Shown piece by piece: positions 18,070 through 27,113 of a DNA stretch of 64,000 nt. The first letter of the stretch is position 1. Each line of letters opens with the position of its first letter. Made by a program: the position numbers and the translations under genes. Source of the DNA: Candidatus Bathyarchaeia archaeon (lineage in GTDB: Archaea; Thermoproteota; Bathyarchaeia; Bathyarchaeales; Bathycorpusculaceae); assembly GCA_038880555.1 (NCBI GenBank), contig JAVZRN010000002.1, forward strand, positions 62,001-126,000, given 5' to 3'. The notes under the pieces were generated by a model, which saw only the letters and a list, made by a program, of their open reading frames with translations, did not search any database and was not told the origin of the DNA.

Positions 18070-19140
18070 TTAGCATATTCTTGGAACAGGGTCTCCTACT
18101 GGCCTTGCTATTATTCTTTTTCCGCCAACCACGGTTTGCATGGCAACACCCTTAAAATCTTTAGTAGTTTCACCTATGATTTCCGCTTCTTTTCCTTCCT
18201 CTGTCGTTTTCAACAGTTTTAGAATTTCTTCAGCTTTTTCTCTTACTACACCTATTATTATTTTTCCTTCGTTCCCAACCTCCAATGGGTCTAATCCCAG
18301 CATTTCGCATGCTGCTCGTACATTTTCCCTTATTGGAATCTTTTCCTCATGGACTAGTATGCCAACCTTTGATTTTTCGCTGAACTCGTTTAGGGCGTCT
18401 GCCAAGCCACCACGTGTGGGGTCTTTCATGGCGACTACGCCGCCAACATCCCCTAACAAACGCTGGATGAGTTGGTTTAAGGGTTTAACATCGGATTTGA
18501 TGTCGCTTCCAAAGCTTAGGCCCTCTTGGGCTGACAAGACCGCCAAGCCATGGTCGCCTATTGTGCCGGAAAGTATTATTTTGTCTCCTGGTTTAAGGTT
18601 TGAGTCTAAAATCCAACGGGTCTTAAAGTCGCCTCTAAAACGTTTAACGACTGCCAAATTTTTTTCCAAGGCTTCTGTTCTCCGTCCGATTCCAGAAACA
18701 TTCACCACGCATCCGCCTAGGCTTCCCTTCTCTACAACTTTTGTGTCGCCTGTGACAATACTTACATTGGCTTCCCGGCACGTTTGTTCCATGCTTGCTA
18801 GAATCCTTTCAAAATCTGTTAGGGGTAAGCCTTCTTCTAAAATGAAGCCACATGCCAAGGCGTAGGGTTCGGCCCCTAAAACTGCAATGTCATTAACAGT
18901 GCCAGAGACTGCTAGGCGTCCAATGTCTCCGCCGGGGAAGAATATGGGTTTCACAGCATGAGAGTCGCTTTTCAAAACGATGTCGCCGACAACCGCGGCG
19001 TCGTCTAAAGCCTCAAGGGGCACCTCAAAACTTGAGCTTTTTGCACTGCCAAAGTATTTTAGAACGTAGTTTTTGACGAGGTCGTGCATGACTGTTCCGC
19101 CGGCACCGTGCAACATTGTGATGTGTCCGTTCCTCTTCAT
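18070..19140 (-). CDS. hypE: Hydrogenase maturation protein HypE
   Basis: HypE is the PurM-superfamily ATPase that dehydrates its C-terminal thiocarbamate to thiocyanate for the cyanide ligand. The sequence has the N-terminal LHGAGG, the ATP-binding SDSHAVKPIFFPGGDIG and DPTRGGLADALNE, and ends in VPRIC, with the obligatory C-terminal Cys. ATG 19140 is chosen over ATG 19152 because GGTGG precedes it by 5 bases. It is encoded opposite to hypFCD, separated by two small genes. Confidence 0.95.
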   Translation of the reverse strand: MKRNGHITMLHGAGGTVMHDLVKNYVLKYFGSAKSSSFEVPLEALDDAAVVGDIVLKSDSHAVKPIFFPGGDIGRLAVSGTVNDIAVLGAEPYALACGFILEEGLPLTDFERILASMEQTCREANVSIVTGDTKVVEKGSLGGCVVNVSGIGRRTEALEKNLAVVKRFRGDFKTRWILDSNLKPGDKIILSGTIGDHGLAVLSAQEGLSFGSDIKSDVKPLNQLIQRLLGDVGGVVAMKDPTRGGLADALNEFSEKSKVGILVHEEKIPIRENVRAACEMLGLDPLEVGNEGKIIIGVVREKAEEILKLLKTTEEGKEAEIIGETTKDFKGVAMQTVVGGKRIIARPVGDPVPRIC

Positions 19141-19292
19141 CGGGTCCACCATTGGGAATCAATAAGGTCTTAGGTTAAACATAAATGCATCGAAGACCCG
19201 CAAAGCTTTGCAGAGTTTAACCACTAAATTTTGAAAAAGGCGTGTTTTGTTGGTTTTTGGCAAACTTTAAAATGTACTGGTTTATGGAAAAC

Positions 19293-19301
19293 CATATAAA
19301 C
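19293..19301 (+). promoter_or_regulatory. TATA box of the ribosomal-protein cluster
   Basis: CATATAAAC lies about 50 bases before the GTG start of rpl22. Transcription would begin near 19322, just before TTGGAGAG at 19328-19335, which serves as ribosome-binding site. This box argues against the longer open frame starting at 19242, which would begin upstream of the promoter. Confidence 0.55.
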
Positions 19302-19343
19302 CGCCATGTAGCTGTTCAATTGCACAGTTGGAGAGTCTATCGA

Positions 19344-19835
19344 GTGCCAAAATGGGGATACTCCATACCGGAAGAGGCATTAGACCCTGAGAAAACGGTT
19401 AAGGCAAGCGGGCGAGAGGTTAGGGTATCCCATAAATCTGCCCGCGAAGTATGCGGTGCAATAAAGGGCATGATGCTTGCAGAAGCCAAAAAGTTTTTGA
19501 GGGATGTAATAGCCAAAAAGAGGGCAGTCCCATTCACAAGGTTTAAGAAGAAAGCCGCCCACCGCCATGGACTGGAAAGGGCTTATGCTGGCAGATACCC
19601 AATAAAGGCTGCGAAACAGATTCTTAAAATTCTCGAGGGCGCAGAAGCCAACGCTGAAAATAAGGGATTAGACATTGAAAGGCTCAAAATAATTCATGCT
19701 TCAGCCTATCCAGGAATGAAGATCAAACGTTACATGCCGAGAGCTTTTGGAAGAGCCACACCAAAATTCGAAACCCTAACCCACATTGAAATAGCCCTAG
19801 AAGAGCAGCCAGAGGTAACCGCGGAGGAAGCCTAA
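19344..19835 (+). CDS. rpl22: Large ribosomal subunit protein L22 (uL22)
   Basis: The 163-residue protein starts VPKWGYSIP, the usual archaeal L22 N-terminus, and continues DPEKTVKASGREVRVSHKSAREVCGAIKGM, with the conserved tip region PKFETLTHIEIAL. L22 lines the exit tunnel and binds 23S rRNA. The GTG start at 19344 is supported by the upstream GGAG and by family alignment; the frame is open back to 19242 but that stretch is not L22-like. It is the first gene of the cluster, with hypE divergent upstream. The stop overlaps the S3 start by one base. Confidence 0.95.
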   Translation: MPKWGYSIPEEALDPEKTVKASGREVRVSHKSAREVCGAIKGMMLAEAKKFLRDVIAKKRAVPFTRFKKKAAHRHGLERAYAGRYPIKAAKQILKILEGAEANAENKGLDIERLKIIHASAYPGMKIKRYMPRAFGRATPKFETLTHIEIALEEQPEVTAEEA

Positions 19836-20533
19836 TGTCCGTCGTTAAACATTTTATCTCAAAATCGAGGAAAAGAGCTGAAATCGACGAATTTCTGCAG
19901 AAAAAACTTGAAAAAGCTGGTTACGGCGGGGTAAACATTTCAGAAACCCCCCTCGGAACCCACATAGTCATTTATGCCATGCGCCCCGGCCTCGTGATAG
20001 GGAGGAGTGGCGAGACTATAAGGGAACTCGCAAAAATATTAGAGGAGAAATTCAAAGTTTCAAACCCGCAAATTTCAGTTTCTGAAATCGAGGTTCCGGA
20101 GTTGAACCCATACATTGTTGCCACACGCATAGCCTCAGCCCTACAGAGGGGAGTGCACTTTAGACGAGCAGGTTTCTGGGCTTTAAACCAAGTTATGGAG
20201 GCTGGAGCCTTAGGGGTAGAAATAATCATTAGTGGAAAACTGCGAACTGAACGAGCCAGATATGAAAAGTTTAGGAGTGGCTACTTGCCAAAGTGTGGAG
20301 ACCCCGCCCTAAAATATATGCGTAAAGCCGAAGTACACGTCCAGCTTAAACCAGGCATTTACGGCGTTAAAGTTAGGATAATGCCTCCAGACGCCAAGTT
20401 TCCAGACAAAATCCAAATAGTTGAGGCCCCACCGGCAGAAGAAACGCTTGAAGAGGTTTTAGAAGAGACACCTACAGAAGAGACTAGGGAGGCAAGCGAA
20501 GAAGAAAAAGAGAAGGAGGAGGCAGCAGAATAA
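19835..20533 (+). CDS. rps3: Small ribosomal subunit protein S3 (uS3)
   Basis: The 232-residue protein has the KH domain with GLVIGRSGETIRELAKIL near residues 54-70, then the C-terminal S3 domain (GVEIIISGKLRTERARYEKF, LKPGIYGVKVRIM). It binds 16S rRNA at the mRNA entry site. The last 35 residues are a Glu-rich tail (EEVLEETPTEETREASEEE), longer than the core needs. It overlaps rpl22 by one base and abuts rpl29. Confidence 0.96.
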   Translation: MSVVKHFISKSRKRAEIDEFLQKKLEKAGYGGVNISETPLGTHIVIYAMRPGLVIGRSGETIRELAKILEEKFKVSNPQISVSEIEVPELNPYIVATRIASALQRGVHFRRAGFWALNQVMEAGALGVEIIISGKLRTERARYEKFRSGYLPKCGDPALKYMRKAEVHVQLKPGIYGVKVRIMPPDAKFPDKIQIVEAPPAEETLEEVLEETPTEETREASEEEKEKEEAAE

Positions 20534-20773
20534 ATGCCCATAATTAGGGTTAAGGAAATAAGGGAAATGCCGCCAGAAGAGCGGCGTAAAAAGCTTAACG
20601 AGTTCAGAACAGAACTTCTTAGGCTTAAAACTATGGTGAAAGCTGGCGGCACGGTGGAAAATCCCGCTAGAATAAAGGAGCTGCGGAGGGCTATTGCCAG
20701 AATATTGACGGTGGAAAACGAGCAAAAAATGGAGGCTGTTACGGCAAAGGGCAGAAAGAGGGAAGGCAAATGA
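20534..20773 (+). CDS. rpl29: Large ribosomal subunit protein L29 (uL29)
   Basis: The 79-residue helical hairpin protein contains RVKEIREMPPEERRKKLNEFRTELLRLKT and PARIKELRRAIARILTVENE, the standard L29 pattern. The ATG directly follows the S3 stop, and the stop overlaps the rnp1 start by 4 bases, so S3, L29 and Rnp1 are translationally coupled. Confidence 0.95.
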   Translation: MPIIRVKEIREMPPEERRKKLNEFRTELLRLKTMVKAGGTVENPARIKELRRAIARILTVENEQKMEAVTAKGRKREGK

Positions 20774-21051
20774 AGGTGACGCCAGACATAATACGATACG
20801 AGTTTATTGGAACCGAAGTGAAAGTTGCCCGAAGTACTCATAGCGGCTATGTGGGACTGCGTGGCAAGGTAATTGACGAAACGCGGAACACGTTCACTAT
20901 ACTTCATGATGGTAAAAGGAAAATTGTTATAAAAGATTCTTCCGTGTTTCATTTCAAGTTTCCTGATGGAACCGTTGTTGAAATTGATGGTAAGCTTCTT
21001 GTTGGAAGACCTGAAGACCGCCTCAAAAAACGTGTTAGGAGGCTTTGGTGA
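20770..21051 (+). CDS. rnp1: Ribonuclease P protein component 1 (Rpp29/Pop4)
   Basis: The 93-residue protein is an Sm-like barrel with HSGYVGLRGKVIDETRNTFTI, the Rpp29 signature, and DSSVFHFKFPDG. It binds the RNase P RNA with Rpp21 and helps in tRNA 5' end maturation. Location between L29 and S17 is the usual archaeal position. It overlaps L29 by 4 bases and S17 by one base. Confidence 0.94.
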   Translation: MKVTPDIIRYEFIGTEVKVARSTHSGYVGLRGKVIDETRNTFTILHDGKRKIVIKDSSVFHFKFPDGTVVEIDGKLLVGRPEDRLKKRVRRLW

Positions 21052-21371
21052 TGGCATTAACCTTTAAAAAACCTAAGAAAACCTGTAATGACCGGAACTG
21101 CCCATTTCATGGAAGCCTTCCAATAAGAGGCCGCATATTAGAGGGCGTGGTGGTAAGCGCGAAAATGGATAAAACCGTCATAGTGCGCCACGACTATCTG
21201 AAATATGTCCCAAAGTTCATGAGGTATGAAAGGCGGCGGAGTCGTATCCCATCCCATAACCCGCCATGCATAGACGCAAAGGAAGGCGACCGTGTCGTAA
21301 TAGCCGAATGTCGACCAATAAGCAAGACGGTCTCCTTTGTTGTTGTGGAAAAGAAAGAGGAGGCGCAATAG
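21051..21371 (+). CDS. rps17: Small ribosomal subunit protein S17 (uS17)
   Basis: The 106-residue OB-fold protein includes DRNCPFHGSLPIRGRILEGVVVSAKMDKTVIVRHDYLKY, the archaeal S17 pattern, then RIPSHNPPCIDAKEGDRVVIAECRPISKTVSFVV. ATG 21051 is preferred to TTG 21045 and GTG 21048: TAGGAGG at 21037-21043 is 7 bases before it, and MALTFKKP fits the family. The ATG overlaps the last base of the rnp1 stop codon. Confidence 0.95.
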   Translation: MALTFKKPKKTCNDRNCPFHGSLPIRGRILEGVVVSAKMDKTVIVRHDYLKYVPKFMRYERRRSRIPSHNPPCIDAKEGDRVVIAECRPISKTVSFVVVEKKEEAQ

Positions 21372-21812
21372 ATGGCTGCAAAAGCAAAAACAAGGGGCCT
21401 TATTGCAAGGGGAGTGATCGGTCAAAGGCCAAAAATCTCTAGGGGGTTGCCAGCCGGCTCCATCTTGAAATGTGCGGACAATACCGGAGCTCGAGAGCTG
21501 CGCCTAATTCAAGTTATGGGTTATAAGGGCAGGCTTAGGCGTGTGCCCTCCGCTGCTGTTGGCGACCGCATAACAGTCTCTGTTAAACATGGAACCCCCG
21601 ACATGAGAAAAAAGATATTCCAAGCAGTTGTTGTTAGGCAAAGAATGCCTTTCAGAAGGGCTGACGGCGTATGGGTTCAATTTGAAGACAACGCGGCGGT
21701 AATAATAACCCCGGAGGGCGAAATGAAAGGCTCTGAAATTCGCGGACCAGTGGCGAAGGAGGCGGCTGAAAGGTGGCCCAGAATAGCAAGTGCTGCCAGC
21801 ATCATAATCTAG
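21372..21812 (+). CDS. rpl14: Large ribosomal subunit protein L14 (uL14)
   Basis: The 146-residue barrel protein has [23 protein letters not shown], the invariant L14 segment, and [48 protein letters not shown]. It sits at the subunit interface. The ATG directly follows the S17 stop. The first 20 residues ([20 protein letters not shown]) are a basic archaeal extension. Confidence 0.96.
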   Translation: MAAKAKTRGLIARGVIGQRPKISRGLPAGSILKCADNTGARELRLIQVMGYKGRLRRVPSAAVGDRITVSVKHGTPDMRKKIFQAVVVRQRMPFRRADGVWVQFEDNAAVIITPEGEMKGSEIRGPVAKEAAERWPRIASAASIII

Positions 21813-21828
21813 TGGGGGTGAAATTTGT

Positions 21829-22434
21829 ATGCAGGTAATAACCAAAACGTCTAAACCTTCAAAACAGAGAAAGATGCTTTTCCAAGCCCCAGACCACATA
21901 CGCTACAAGCATTTCGCTGCTCCCTTATCGCCTGAACTAAGAAAATCTTATGGAACTAGAAGCCTTCCGGTGAGAAGTGGCGACACGGTTCGCGTTATGA
22001 GGGGAGACCATAAAGGGTTTGAGGGGAAGGTTGCCCGCGTTGATAGGAAAAAGTTTAGGATTTATGTTGAAGGCTTGACCCGAGAAAAGGTTGACGGCTC
22101 AACCGTTTTTGTTCCAATACACCCATCAAAGGTCATGATAACAAAACTTAACCTCGATGATAAGTGGCGAAAGAAAATTCTGCAAAGGCGGAAGGAAGCC
22201 AAAGAAGTCGCAGAAAAAATTGTGGAGAAACCTCCAGAAGAAATAAGGGTTGTTGAGGAAAAGCCTCCCGCCGTAGAAGAGCTACCGCCAAAAGAGAAAA
22301 AGCCGGTGAGGAGAAAAAGAGCTGCAAAGAAGCCGAAGAAAAAGGGAGAAGAAAAAGCAGAGGAAAAGACACAAGAGGAAAAGAAAAAAGCTGGAAAAAA
22401 GCGCAAAAAAGCGGAGGAATCCAAACTTGGGTAG
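21829..22434 (+). CDS. rpl24: Large ribosomal subunit protein L24 (uL24) with Lys/Glu-rich tail
   Basis: The first 125 residues are normal archaeal L24, with KHFAAPLSPELRKSYGTRSLPVRSGDTVRVMRGDHKGFEGKVARVDRK, a KOW-motif barrel that starts large-subunit assembly. Residues 130-201 form a low-complexity tail of alternating Lys, Glu, Pro and Ala, not part of the fold. The gene ends 8 bases inside rps4e. GGGGGTGA lies 8-15 bases before the start. Confidence 0.95.
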   Translation: MQVITKTSKPSKQRKMLFQAPDHIRYKHFAAPLSPELRKSYGTRSLPVRSGDTVRVMRGDHKGFEGKVARVDRKKFRIYVEGLTREKVDGSTVFVPIHPSKVMITKLNLDDKWRKKILQRRKEAKEVAEKIVEKPPEEIRVVEEKPPAVEELPPKEKKPVRRKRAAKKPKKKGEEKAEEKTQEEKKKAGKKRKKAEESKLG

Positions 22435-23194
22435 GAAAGGCGGCTCAACAACTCTTAAACGTAAGCCAGCGCCTAGAATCTGGCCAATACATAGGAAGGA
22501 GTATTTGTGGGTTGTAAAGCCAACTCCTGGTCCCCATTCTCTGGAGAGCTGTCTGCCCATAACCCTGCTCTTACGCGACATTTTAGGTGTTGCAAAAACA
22601 AGAAAGGAAGCAAAAATAATAACCGCTCACGGGAAAGTTTACGTTGACGGGAGAGTTAGGCGGGACGACAAGTTTCCAACAGGACCTATGGATGTGGTTT
22701 CACTCCCCGATTTGGATAAGCATTTCCGCATATTGCCTTCGCATAAGGGTTTAATTCTGCATCCAATAAGCAAGGAGGAAGCCAGCTTCAAGCTTTGCAG
22801 AATAGAGAACAAAACTGTGGTGAAGAATGGGCATATACAGCTGAACCTCCACGACGGTTCAAACGTGCTTGTAAAGGTTGCCGACCCGAAGAATCCTCAA
22901 GAGGATGTTTACAGCACCTTTGACACCATTAAGGTCAGCCTACCCGATAGGCAAATTCTGGAGCACATCAAGATGAAGGAGAACGATTATGTTATAATCA
23001 CTGGTGGGAAAAACGTTGGAAAACATGGCAAGATTGTTGAGATTGTTGAAATTGAGAAGGTTAAGGGTAAAAAGCGCAAAGACGCCATAGTAACAGTGGA
23101 GGACGAGAAAGGCAACCGTTACCAAACAGTTATGGAGTTCGTTTTTGCAATAGGCGAAACAAAACCGCTCATATCTTTGCCGGAGGCTCAATAG
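22427..23194 (+). CDS. rps4e: Small ribosomal subunit protein S4e (eS4)
   Basis: The 255-residue protein contains an S4 RNA-binding domain (ESCLPITLLLRDILGVAKTRKEAKIITAHGKVYVDGRVR), a central S4e domain and a KOW segment (GGKNVGKHGKIVEI). It is present in archaea and eukaryotes only. Translation starts at TTG 22427, giving the family N-terminus GRKGGSTTLKRKPAPRIWPI; GCGGAGG at 22411-22417 is 9 bases upstream. It overlaps rpl24 by 8 bases. Confidence 0.96.
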   Translation: MGRKGGSTTLKRKPAPRIWPIHRKEYLWVVKPTPGPHSLESCLPITLLLRDILGVAKTRKEAKIITAHGKVYVDGRVRRDDKFPTGPMDVVSLPDLDKHFRILPSHKGLILHPISKEEASFKLCRIENKTVVKNGHIQLNLHDGSNVLVKVADPKNPQEDVYSTFDTIKVSLPDRQILEHIKMKENDYVIITGGKNVGKHGKIVEIVEIEKVKGKKRKDAIVTVEDEKGNRYQTVMEFVFAIGETKPLISLPEAQ

Positions 23195-23195
23195 A

Positions 23196-23735
23196 ATGTC
23201 TGAAGATGAGATCAGAAAAAGGTGGGAGGAAAACCCTATGCTCAAACCGAGGATAGACAAGGTTGTCATCAATATAAGTGTTGGAAAATCCGGAGAGCCT
23301 CTTGAAAAAGCCTCAAAAGTGCTGAAGGATTTGACTGGGCAAACACCATGCAAGAGAAAGGCGAAGAAAACCATTAGGGATTTTGGAATAAGAAGGGGTG
23401 AACCGATGGCTTGTATTGTAACGCTTAGAAAGCAGAAAGCCATAGAATTTTTGAAAAAAGTCTTACACGTAGTTGATTATAAGATTCCAAAGAGCTGTTT
23501 TGATAGGTTTGGTAACTTTGCTTTTGGAATAAAGGAGCATATAGAAATTCCTGGGGTCAAATATGACCCTGAGATAGGGATTTTCGGTATGGACATTTGC
23601 GTTTCGCTAAGCCGACCTGGATGGCGTGTTAAAAATAGGCGCAGAGGTGAGGCGAAAATAGGTTCAAGCCACGTCTTAACACCTGAGGAAGCTATGGTTT
23701 TTGTTAAGGACGCTTTGGGGGTTGAAATAGTTTAG
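23196..23735 (+). CDS. rpl5: Large ribosomal subunit protein L5 (uL5)
   Basis: The 179-residue protein has [51 protein letters not shown], and [22 protein letters not shown], the archaeal L5 sequence. It binds 5S rRNA and contacts the P-site tRNA. GGAGG at 23182-23186 is 9 bases before the ATG. rps14 follows 14 bases downstream. Confidence 0.96.
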   Translation: MSEDEIRKRWEENPMLKPRIDKVVINISVGKSGEPLEKASKVLKDLTGQTPCKRKAKKTIRDFGIRRGEPMACIVTLRKQKAIEFLKKVLHVVDYKIPKSCFDRFGNFAFGIKEHIEIPGVKYDPEIGIFGMDICVSLSRPGWRVKNRRRGEAKIGSSHVLTPEEAMVFVKDALGVEIV

Positions 23736-23749
23736 GTAGAGGGATTTAT

Positions 23750-23914
23750 GTGGGTAAAAAGAAGCCTAAAAAGGAAAGAAAATACGGCAAGGGCGCCAGG
23801 CCATGTGTAAGATGCGGCTCATATGGGCCTATTATTCGGCGTTATAATTTATATTTGTGTAGGCATTGTTTTAGGGAAGTAGCCAAAAAACTTGGGTTCC
23901 AAAAATATGAGTGA
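23750..23914 (+). CDS. rps14: Small ribosomal subunit protein S14 (uS14), zinc type
   Basis: A 54-residue protein starting at GTG 23750 reads [53 protein letters not shown] in the known archaeal S14 pattern, with zinc cysteines CVRC and CRHC. GAGGGA at 23738-23743 is 6 bases before the GTG. An overlapping ATG at 23748 is in another frame and does not give S14. The gene is short and easily missed. Its stop overlaps the S8 start by 8 bases. Confidence 0.95.
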   Translation: MGKKKPKKERKYGKGARPCVRCGSYGPIIRRYNLYLCRHCFREVAKKLGFQKYE

Positions 23915-24311
23915 TGAGGAAAGCATGATGGATGTGCTGTCAAACGGCTTGACAACAATCTTGAACAACGAAATGCGTAACAAACGCGAATGTGTTGTTA
24001 GCCCAGCCTCTAAACTTTTAGGCAAGGTTTTAAGGGTTATGCAGTTAAACGGCTACATAGGCGAATTCGAATTCATAGATGATGGGCGCTCCGGGAAGTT
24101 TAAAGTCCAACTTTTGGGCAGAATAAACAAGTGTGGTGCCATAAGACCTCGCTTCGCCGTTAAGGTTAACGAGATTGAGGATTGGGAGAAAAAGTTTTTG
24201 CCATCAAGAGAGGTGGGACTTTTAATAATCTCGACTTCAAGAGGGGTGCTATCCCACAGGGAGGCTAAAGAAAAAGGCATTGGAGGCAGACTCTTAGCCT
24301 ACGTCTATTAA
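23907..24311 (+). CDS. rps8: Small ribosomal subunit protein S8 (uS8)
   Basis: The 134-residue protein has [51 protein letters not shown] near the start and a C-terminal [29 protein letters not shown], the S8 signature. It binds the central 16S domain. Starts at 23907, 23925 and 23928 are all possible; GAGGA at 23916-23920 favours 23925 or 23928, whereas 23907 gives overlap coupling with rps14. Confidence 0.95.
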   Translation: MSDEESMMDVLSNGLTTILNNEMRNKRECVVSPASKLLGKVLRVMQLNGYIGEFEFIDDGRSGKFKVQLLGRINKCGAIRPRFAVKVNEIEDWEKKFLPSREVGLLIISTSRGVLSHREAKEKGIGGRLLAYVY

Positions 24312-24325
24312 GAGGGATTTGGCAA

Positions 24326-24874
24326 ATGCGGGCTGTTGAAGTCTCGAAAGTCGTTCAAATTCCAGAAGACGTGGAATTAACCCTCGAAGGAAAGAAGGTG
24401 ACAGTTAAAGGCGTGAAAGGAACCTTAACCAGAGACTTTTCTTACGCTCCAGTTTCAATGGAGCTACAAGGCAAAAGTCTCCGTATTTGGGCTAATTGGC
24501 CCCGCAAAAAGGAGAGCGCCTTGGTTGGCACAATTTGTGCTCACATAAATAACATGATTACCGGGGTTAGGAAAGGCTTCACATACAAGTTGAAGATAGT
24601 TTTTTCCCACTTTCCAATTTCTGTTAAAGTCCAAGACGGAATGGTGCTTATCGAAAACTTTACTGGCGAAAGAAACCCGAGAAAAGCGAAAATCGTCGGC
24701 AACGCAAAGGTGAAAGTCTCCGGCGACGACGTAATTGTTCAAGGAATAAATCTTGAAGAAGTAAGCCAAACAGCCGCAAACATAGAACAAGCCACAAAAG
24801 TGCGGAGGAAAGACCCCCGCGTCTTCTTGGACGGCATATACCTATACGAGAAAAGTGAGGGGATGGAAGCATGA
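24326..24874 (+). CDS. rpl6: Large ribosomal subunit protein L6 (uL6)
   Basis: The 182-residue protein has the two L6 domains: [29 protein letters not shown] and [20 protein letters not shown], followed by [28 protein letters not shown] and [14 protein letters not shown]. It lies near the factor-binding site of the large subunit. GAGGGA is 8 bases before the ATG. It overlaps rpl32e by 4 bases. Confidence 0.96.
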   Translation: MRAVEVSKVVQIPEDVELTLEGKKVTVKGVKGTLTRDFSYAPVSMELQGKSLRIWANWPRKKESALVGTICAHINNMITGVRKGFTYKLKIVFSHFPISVKVQDGMVLIENFTGERNPRKAKIVGNAKVKVSGDDVIVQGINLEEVSQTAANIEQATKVRRKDPRVFLDGIYLYEKSEGMEA

Positions 24875-25422
24875 AAGAGCAGAACGTCGCCACTGTAGAA
24901 AAAGCCCTGAAGATAAGGACTAAACTGAAAAAGAAAAAGCCTGACTTTGTGCGACAGGAAAGCTGGCGTTACGATAGGTTAAAGGAGAACTGGCGCAGAC
25001 CAAAAGGCATAGACAACAAAATGCGGAGAAAAATTAAGGGGTGGCCTGCCACTGTAAATGTTGGATACAGAGGACCGAAAGCTGCTAGGGGGCTCCATCC
25101 ATCAGGTTATGAAGAGGTTTTAGTGCATAATGTTGATGAACTTAAGAAGGTGAACCCTAAAACTCAAGCCGTGCGGATTGCCCACACCGTTGGTAGAAGA
25201 ATTAGATTACAAATTCTTGCGGAGGCAAGGAAGAAGAAAATAACAGTTTTGAACGTGGGAGTTAAGGAAGAGGAAAAGAAGAAGGAAGTGGAGAAAGCCG
25301 AAGCTGAAGGAGAGAAAGAGACTGGAAAAGAGGCTGAGGAGGAAGAAAAAGAAAAGCCAGTTGAAGCGAAACCCAAAAGGAAAAGGACAAAGAAAAGCGA
25401 AGGAGGAGAGAAAGAACAGTGA
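24871..25422 (+). CDS. rpl32e: Large ribosomal subunit protein L32e (eL32) with acidic/basic tail
   Basis: Residues 20-130 match L32e: [63 protein letters not shown] and [24 protein letters not shown]. Residues 131-183 form a Glu/Lys-rich tail ([18 protein letters not shown]). The family is absent from bacteria. It overlaps both neighbours (rpl6, rpl19e) by 4 bases. Confidence 0.95.
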   Translation: MKEQNVATVEKALKIRTKLKKKKPDFVRQESWRYDRLKENWRRPKGIDNKMRRKIKGWPATVNVGYRGPKAARGLHPSGYEEVLVHNVDELKKVNPKTQAVRIAHTVGRRIRLQILAEARKKKITVLNVGVKEEEKKKEVEKAEAEGEKETGKEAEEEEKEKPVEAKPKRKRTKKSEGGEKEQ

Positions 25423-25874
25423 CAAGTCTAAAAAGCCAGAGGCGCCTAGCAGCCCAAATTTTAAAGGTTGGGCAGGATAGGGTGTGGATAGACCCTAATA
25501 GGATAGAGGATGTTGAAGCCGCCATAACCCGCGAGGAAATTAGGAAGCTCATCCACGAGGGTGTAATTAAGCCTTTAAAGGAGAAGGGTGTCAGCCGATC
25601 AAGAGCAAGAATTATTCACCAAAAGAAGAAGAAAGGCTTGAGACGGGGACCTGGAAGCAGAAGCGGTGCAGCCAAAGCTAAAATTTCTAAAAAGGAGGCT
25701 TGGATGAACAAGGTTCGCGCCTTAAGGAAAAGGCTTCGCGAATTAAAAGCTGAAAAAATAATCACCGAAAACACTTACAGAAAGCTTTACACAATGGTTA
25801 AAAGCGGAAGGTTCACGTCTGTCGCCGATATGGAGAGGTTCCTAAAGGCTCATGAACTCTGGAGGAAACGTTGA
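25419..25874 (+). CDS. rpl19e: Large ribosomal subunit protein L19e (eL19)
   Basis: The 151-residue protein starts at GTG 25419 ([27 protein letters not shown]) and has [50 protein letters not shown], the L19e core, then a long C-terminal helix. It is specific to archaea and eukaryotes. The GTG overlaps the rpl32e stop. Confidence 0.95.
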   Translation: MTSLKSQRRLAAQILKVGQDRVWIDPNRIEDVEAAITREEIRKLIHEGVIKPLKEKGVSRSRARIIHQKKKKGLRRGPGSRSGAAKAKISKKEAWMNKVRALRKRLRELKAEKIITENTYRKLYTMVKSGRFTSVADMERFLKAHELWRKR

Positions 25875-26473
25875 TGGCAAGGAGTTCACGTTATAGTGTA
25901 TCATACCGCCGAAGAAGAGAGGGCAAAACAGATTATCGGAAAAGAAAAGCCTTAATCCTTTCCAGAAAGCCTAGGCTTGTGGTTCGCGGCACACTCAAAA
26001 ACATCATTGTCCAAATAGTTGCCGCCAAACCCAACGGCGACGAAGTTTTGGTTTCAGCCCACAGCAGAGAACTCCTAAAAAATTATGGTTGGAAAGCCCC
26101 TAGGGGGAATCTTCCAGCAGCCTATTTAACAGGACTTTTATGTGGGTTAAAAGCCAAAGCGAAAGGCATTAAAGAGGCGGTTTTAGACATTGGACTGCAT
26201 TCTCCCACGAAAGGTGCAAGGGTTTTTGCAGCCCTTAAGGGAGTTTTGGATGCTGGTTTGAGTGTCCCGCATGGAGAGGAGAAACTGCCAGATGAGAAGA
26301 GAATTCAAGGCGTGCACATAGCCCAGTATGCAAAAATGCTCACGACAAACACTGAAAAGTATATGGCGGCATTCTCAAAGTATCTTGAGAATAAGATTCC
26401 TCCGGAGAGCCTCCCAGAACATTTTGCAGAAGTTAAGAAGGCTGTAATTGCCGCCTTTAAGGGCGAGGGGTAA
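25874..26473 (+). CDS. rpl18: Large ribosomal subunit protein L18 (uL18)
   Basis: The 199-residue protein binds 5S rRNA. It has [43 protein letters not shown] and [40 protein letters not shown], the archaeal L18 pattern. ATG 25874 is preferred to TTG 25871: GGAGG at 25861-25865 is 8 bases upstream, and the ATG overlaps the last base of the rpl19e stop. Confidence 0.95.
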   Translation: MARSSRYSVSYRRRREGKTDYRKRKALILSRKPRLVVRGTLKNIIVQIVAAKPNGDEVLVSAHSRELLKNYGWKAPRGNLPAAYLTGLLCGLKAKAKGIKEAVLDIGLHSPTKGARVFAALKGVLDAGLSVPHGEEKLPDEKRIQGVHIAQYAKMLTTNTEKYMAAFSKYLENKIPPESLPEHFAEVKKAVIAAFKGEG

Positions 26474-26477
26474 AAGC

Positions 26478-27113
26478 ATGGCAGTGGATAGAGCTAGAAG
26501 TTTGGAAGAGTGGGTTCCCAAAACCCGTCTTGGAAAACTGATTCAGGAAGGTAAAATAACCTCTATTGAAGAGGTTTTTATGGAAGGCTTGCCCATCCGT
26601 GAGCCTCAAATTGTTGACGCTTTGCTTCCAGACCTCCAGGAAGAGGTTATAAACATAAATCTAGTGCAGAAGCAGACAGATGCTGGTGAAAAGTCTAGGT
26701 TTAAGGCGATAGTTGCTGTTGGAAACAGGGACGGATATATTGGGCTTGGAGCTGGAAAGGCAAGTCAAGTGCGGACAGCAATAGAGAAGGCGGCTGCAGA
26801 CGCCAGATTAAACCTTGTTCCGATAAGGCGGGGATGCGGAAGCTGGGAATGCGGATGCGGAAAACCCCACTCCGTCCCATTCCAAGTTGAGGGCAAATGC
26901 GGCGGCGTAAGAGTTGTCATAATCCCTGGACCAAGAGGCTTGGGCTTGGTTGCCAGCGAAGTTGCAAAAGTTATCCTTGGACTCGCAGGGATAAAAGATT
27001 GTTGGACAAGGAGTTATGGTGCAACAAGGACTGTCCCATCCTTTGCATATGCAGTTTTTGACGCTTTAAAGAAGACTTACAGCCTAATAACACCAATGGA
27101 TTGGGTGAGATAG
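26478..27113 (+). CDS. rps5: Small ribosomal subunit protein S5 (uS5)
   Basis: The 211-residue protein has the double-stranded RNA-binding S5 domain (VININLVQKQTDAGEKSRFKAIVAVGNRDGYIGLGAGKASQV) and the C-terminal domain (GPRGLGLVASEVAKVILGLAGIKDCWTRSYGATRT). It takes part in decoding accuracy. ATG 26478 is chosen because GAGGGG at 26465-26470 precedes it; the open frame to 26448 lies inside rpl18. Confidence 0.95.
   Translation: MAVDRARSLEEWVPKTRLGKLIQEGKITSIEEVFMEGLPIREPQIVDALLPDLQEEVININLVQKQTDAGEKSRFKAIVAVGNRDGYIGLGAGKASQVRTAIEKAAADARLNLVPIRRGCGSWECGCGKPHSVPFQVEGKCGGVRVVIIPGPRGLGLVASEVAKVILGLAGIKDCWTRSYGATRTVPSFAYAVFDALKKTYSLITPMDWVR

Noticed and set aside
19242-19343. Longer start for L22
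   Set aside because: This stretch contains the probable TATA box and does not resemble L22; the GTG at 19344 fits the family.
20359-21057. 232-codon open frame on the minus strand opposite S3, L29 and Rnp1
   Set aside because: It is the antisense shadow of certain ribosomal genes and has no recognisable protein pattern.
22062-22451. Open frame of 129 codons on the minus strand opposite the L24 tail
   Set aside because: Rich in Ser, Phe and Leu because it reads the complement of Lys/Glu codons; no start context.
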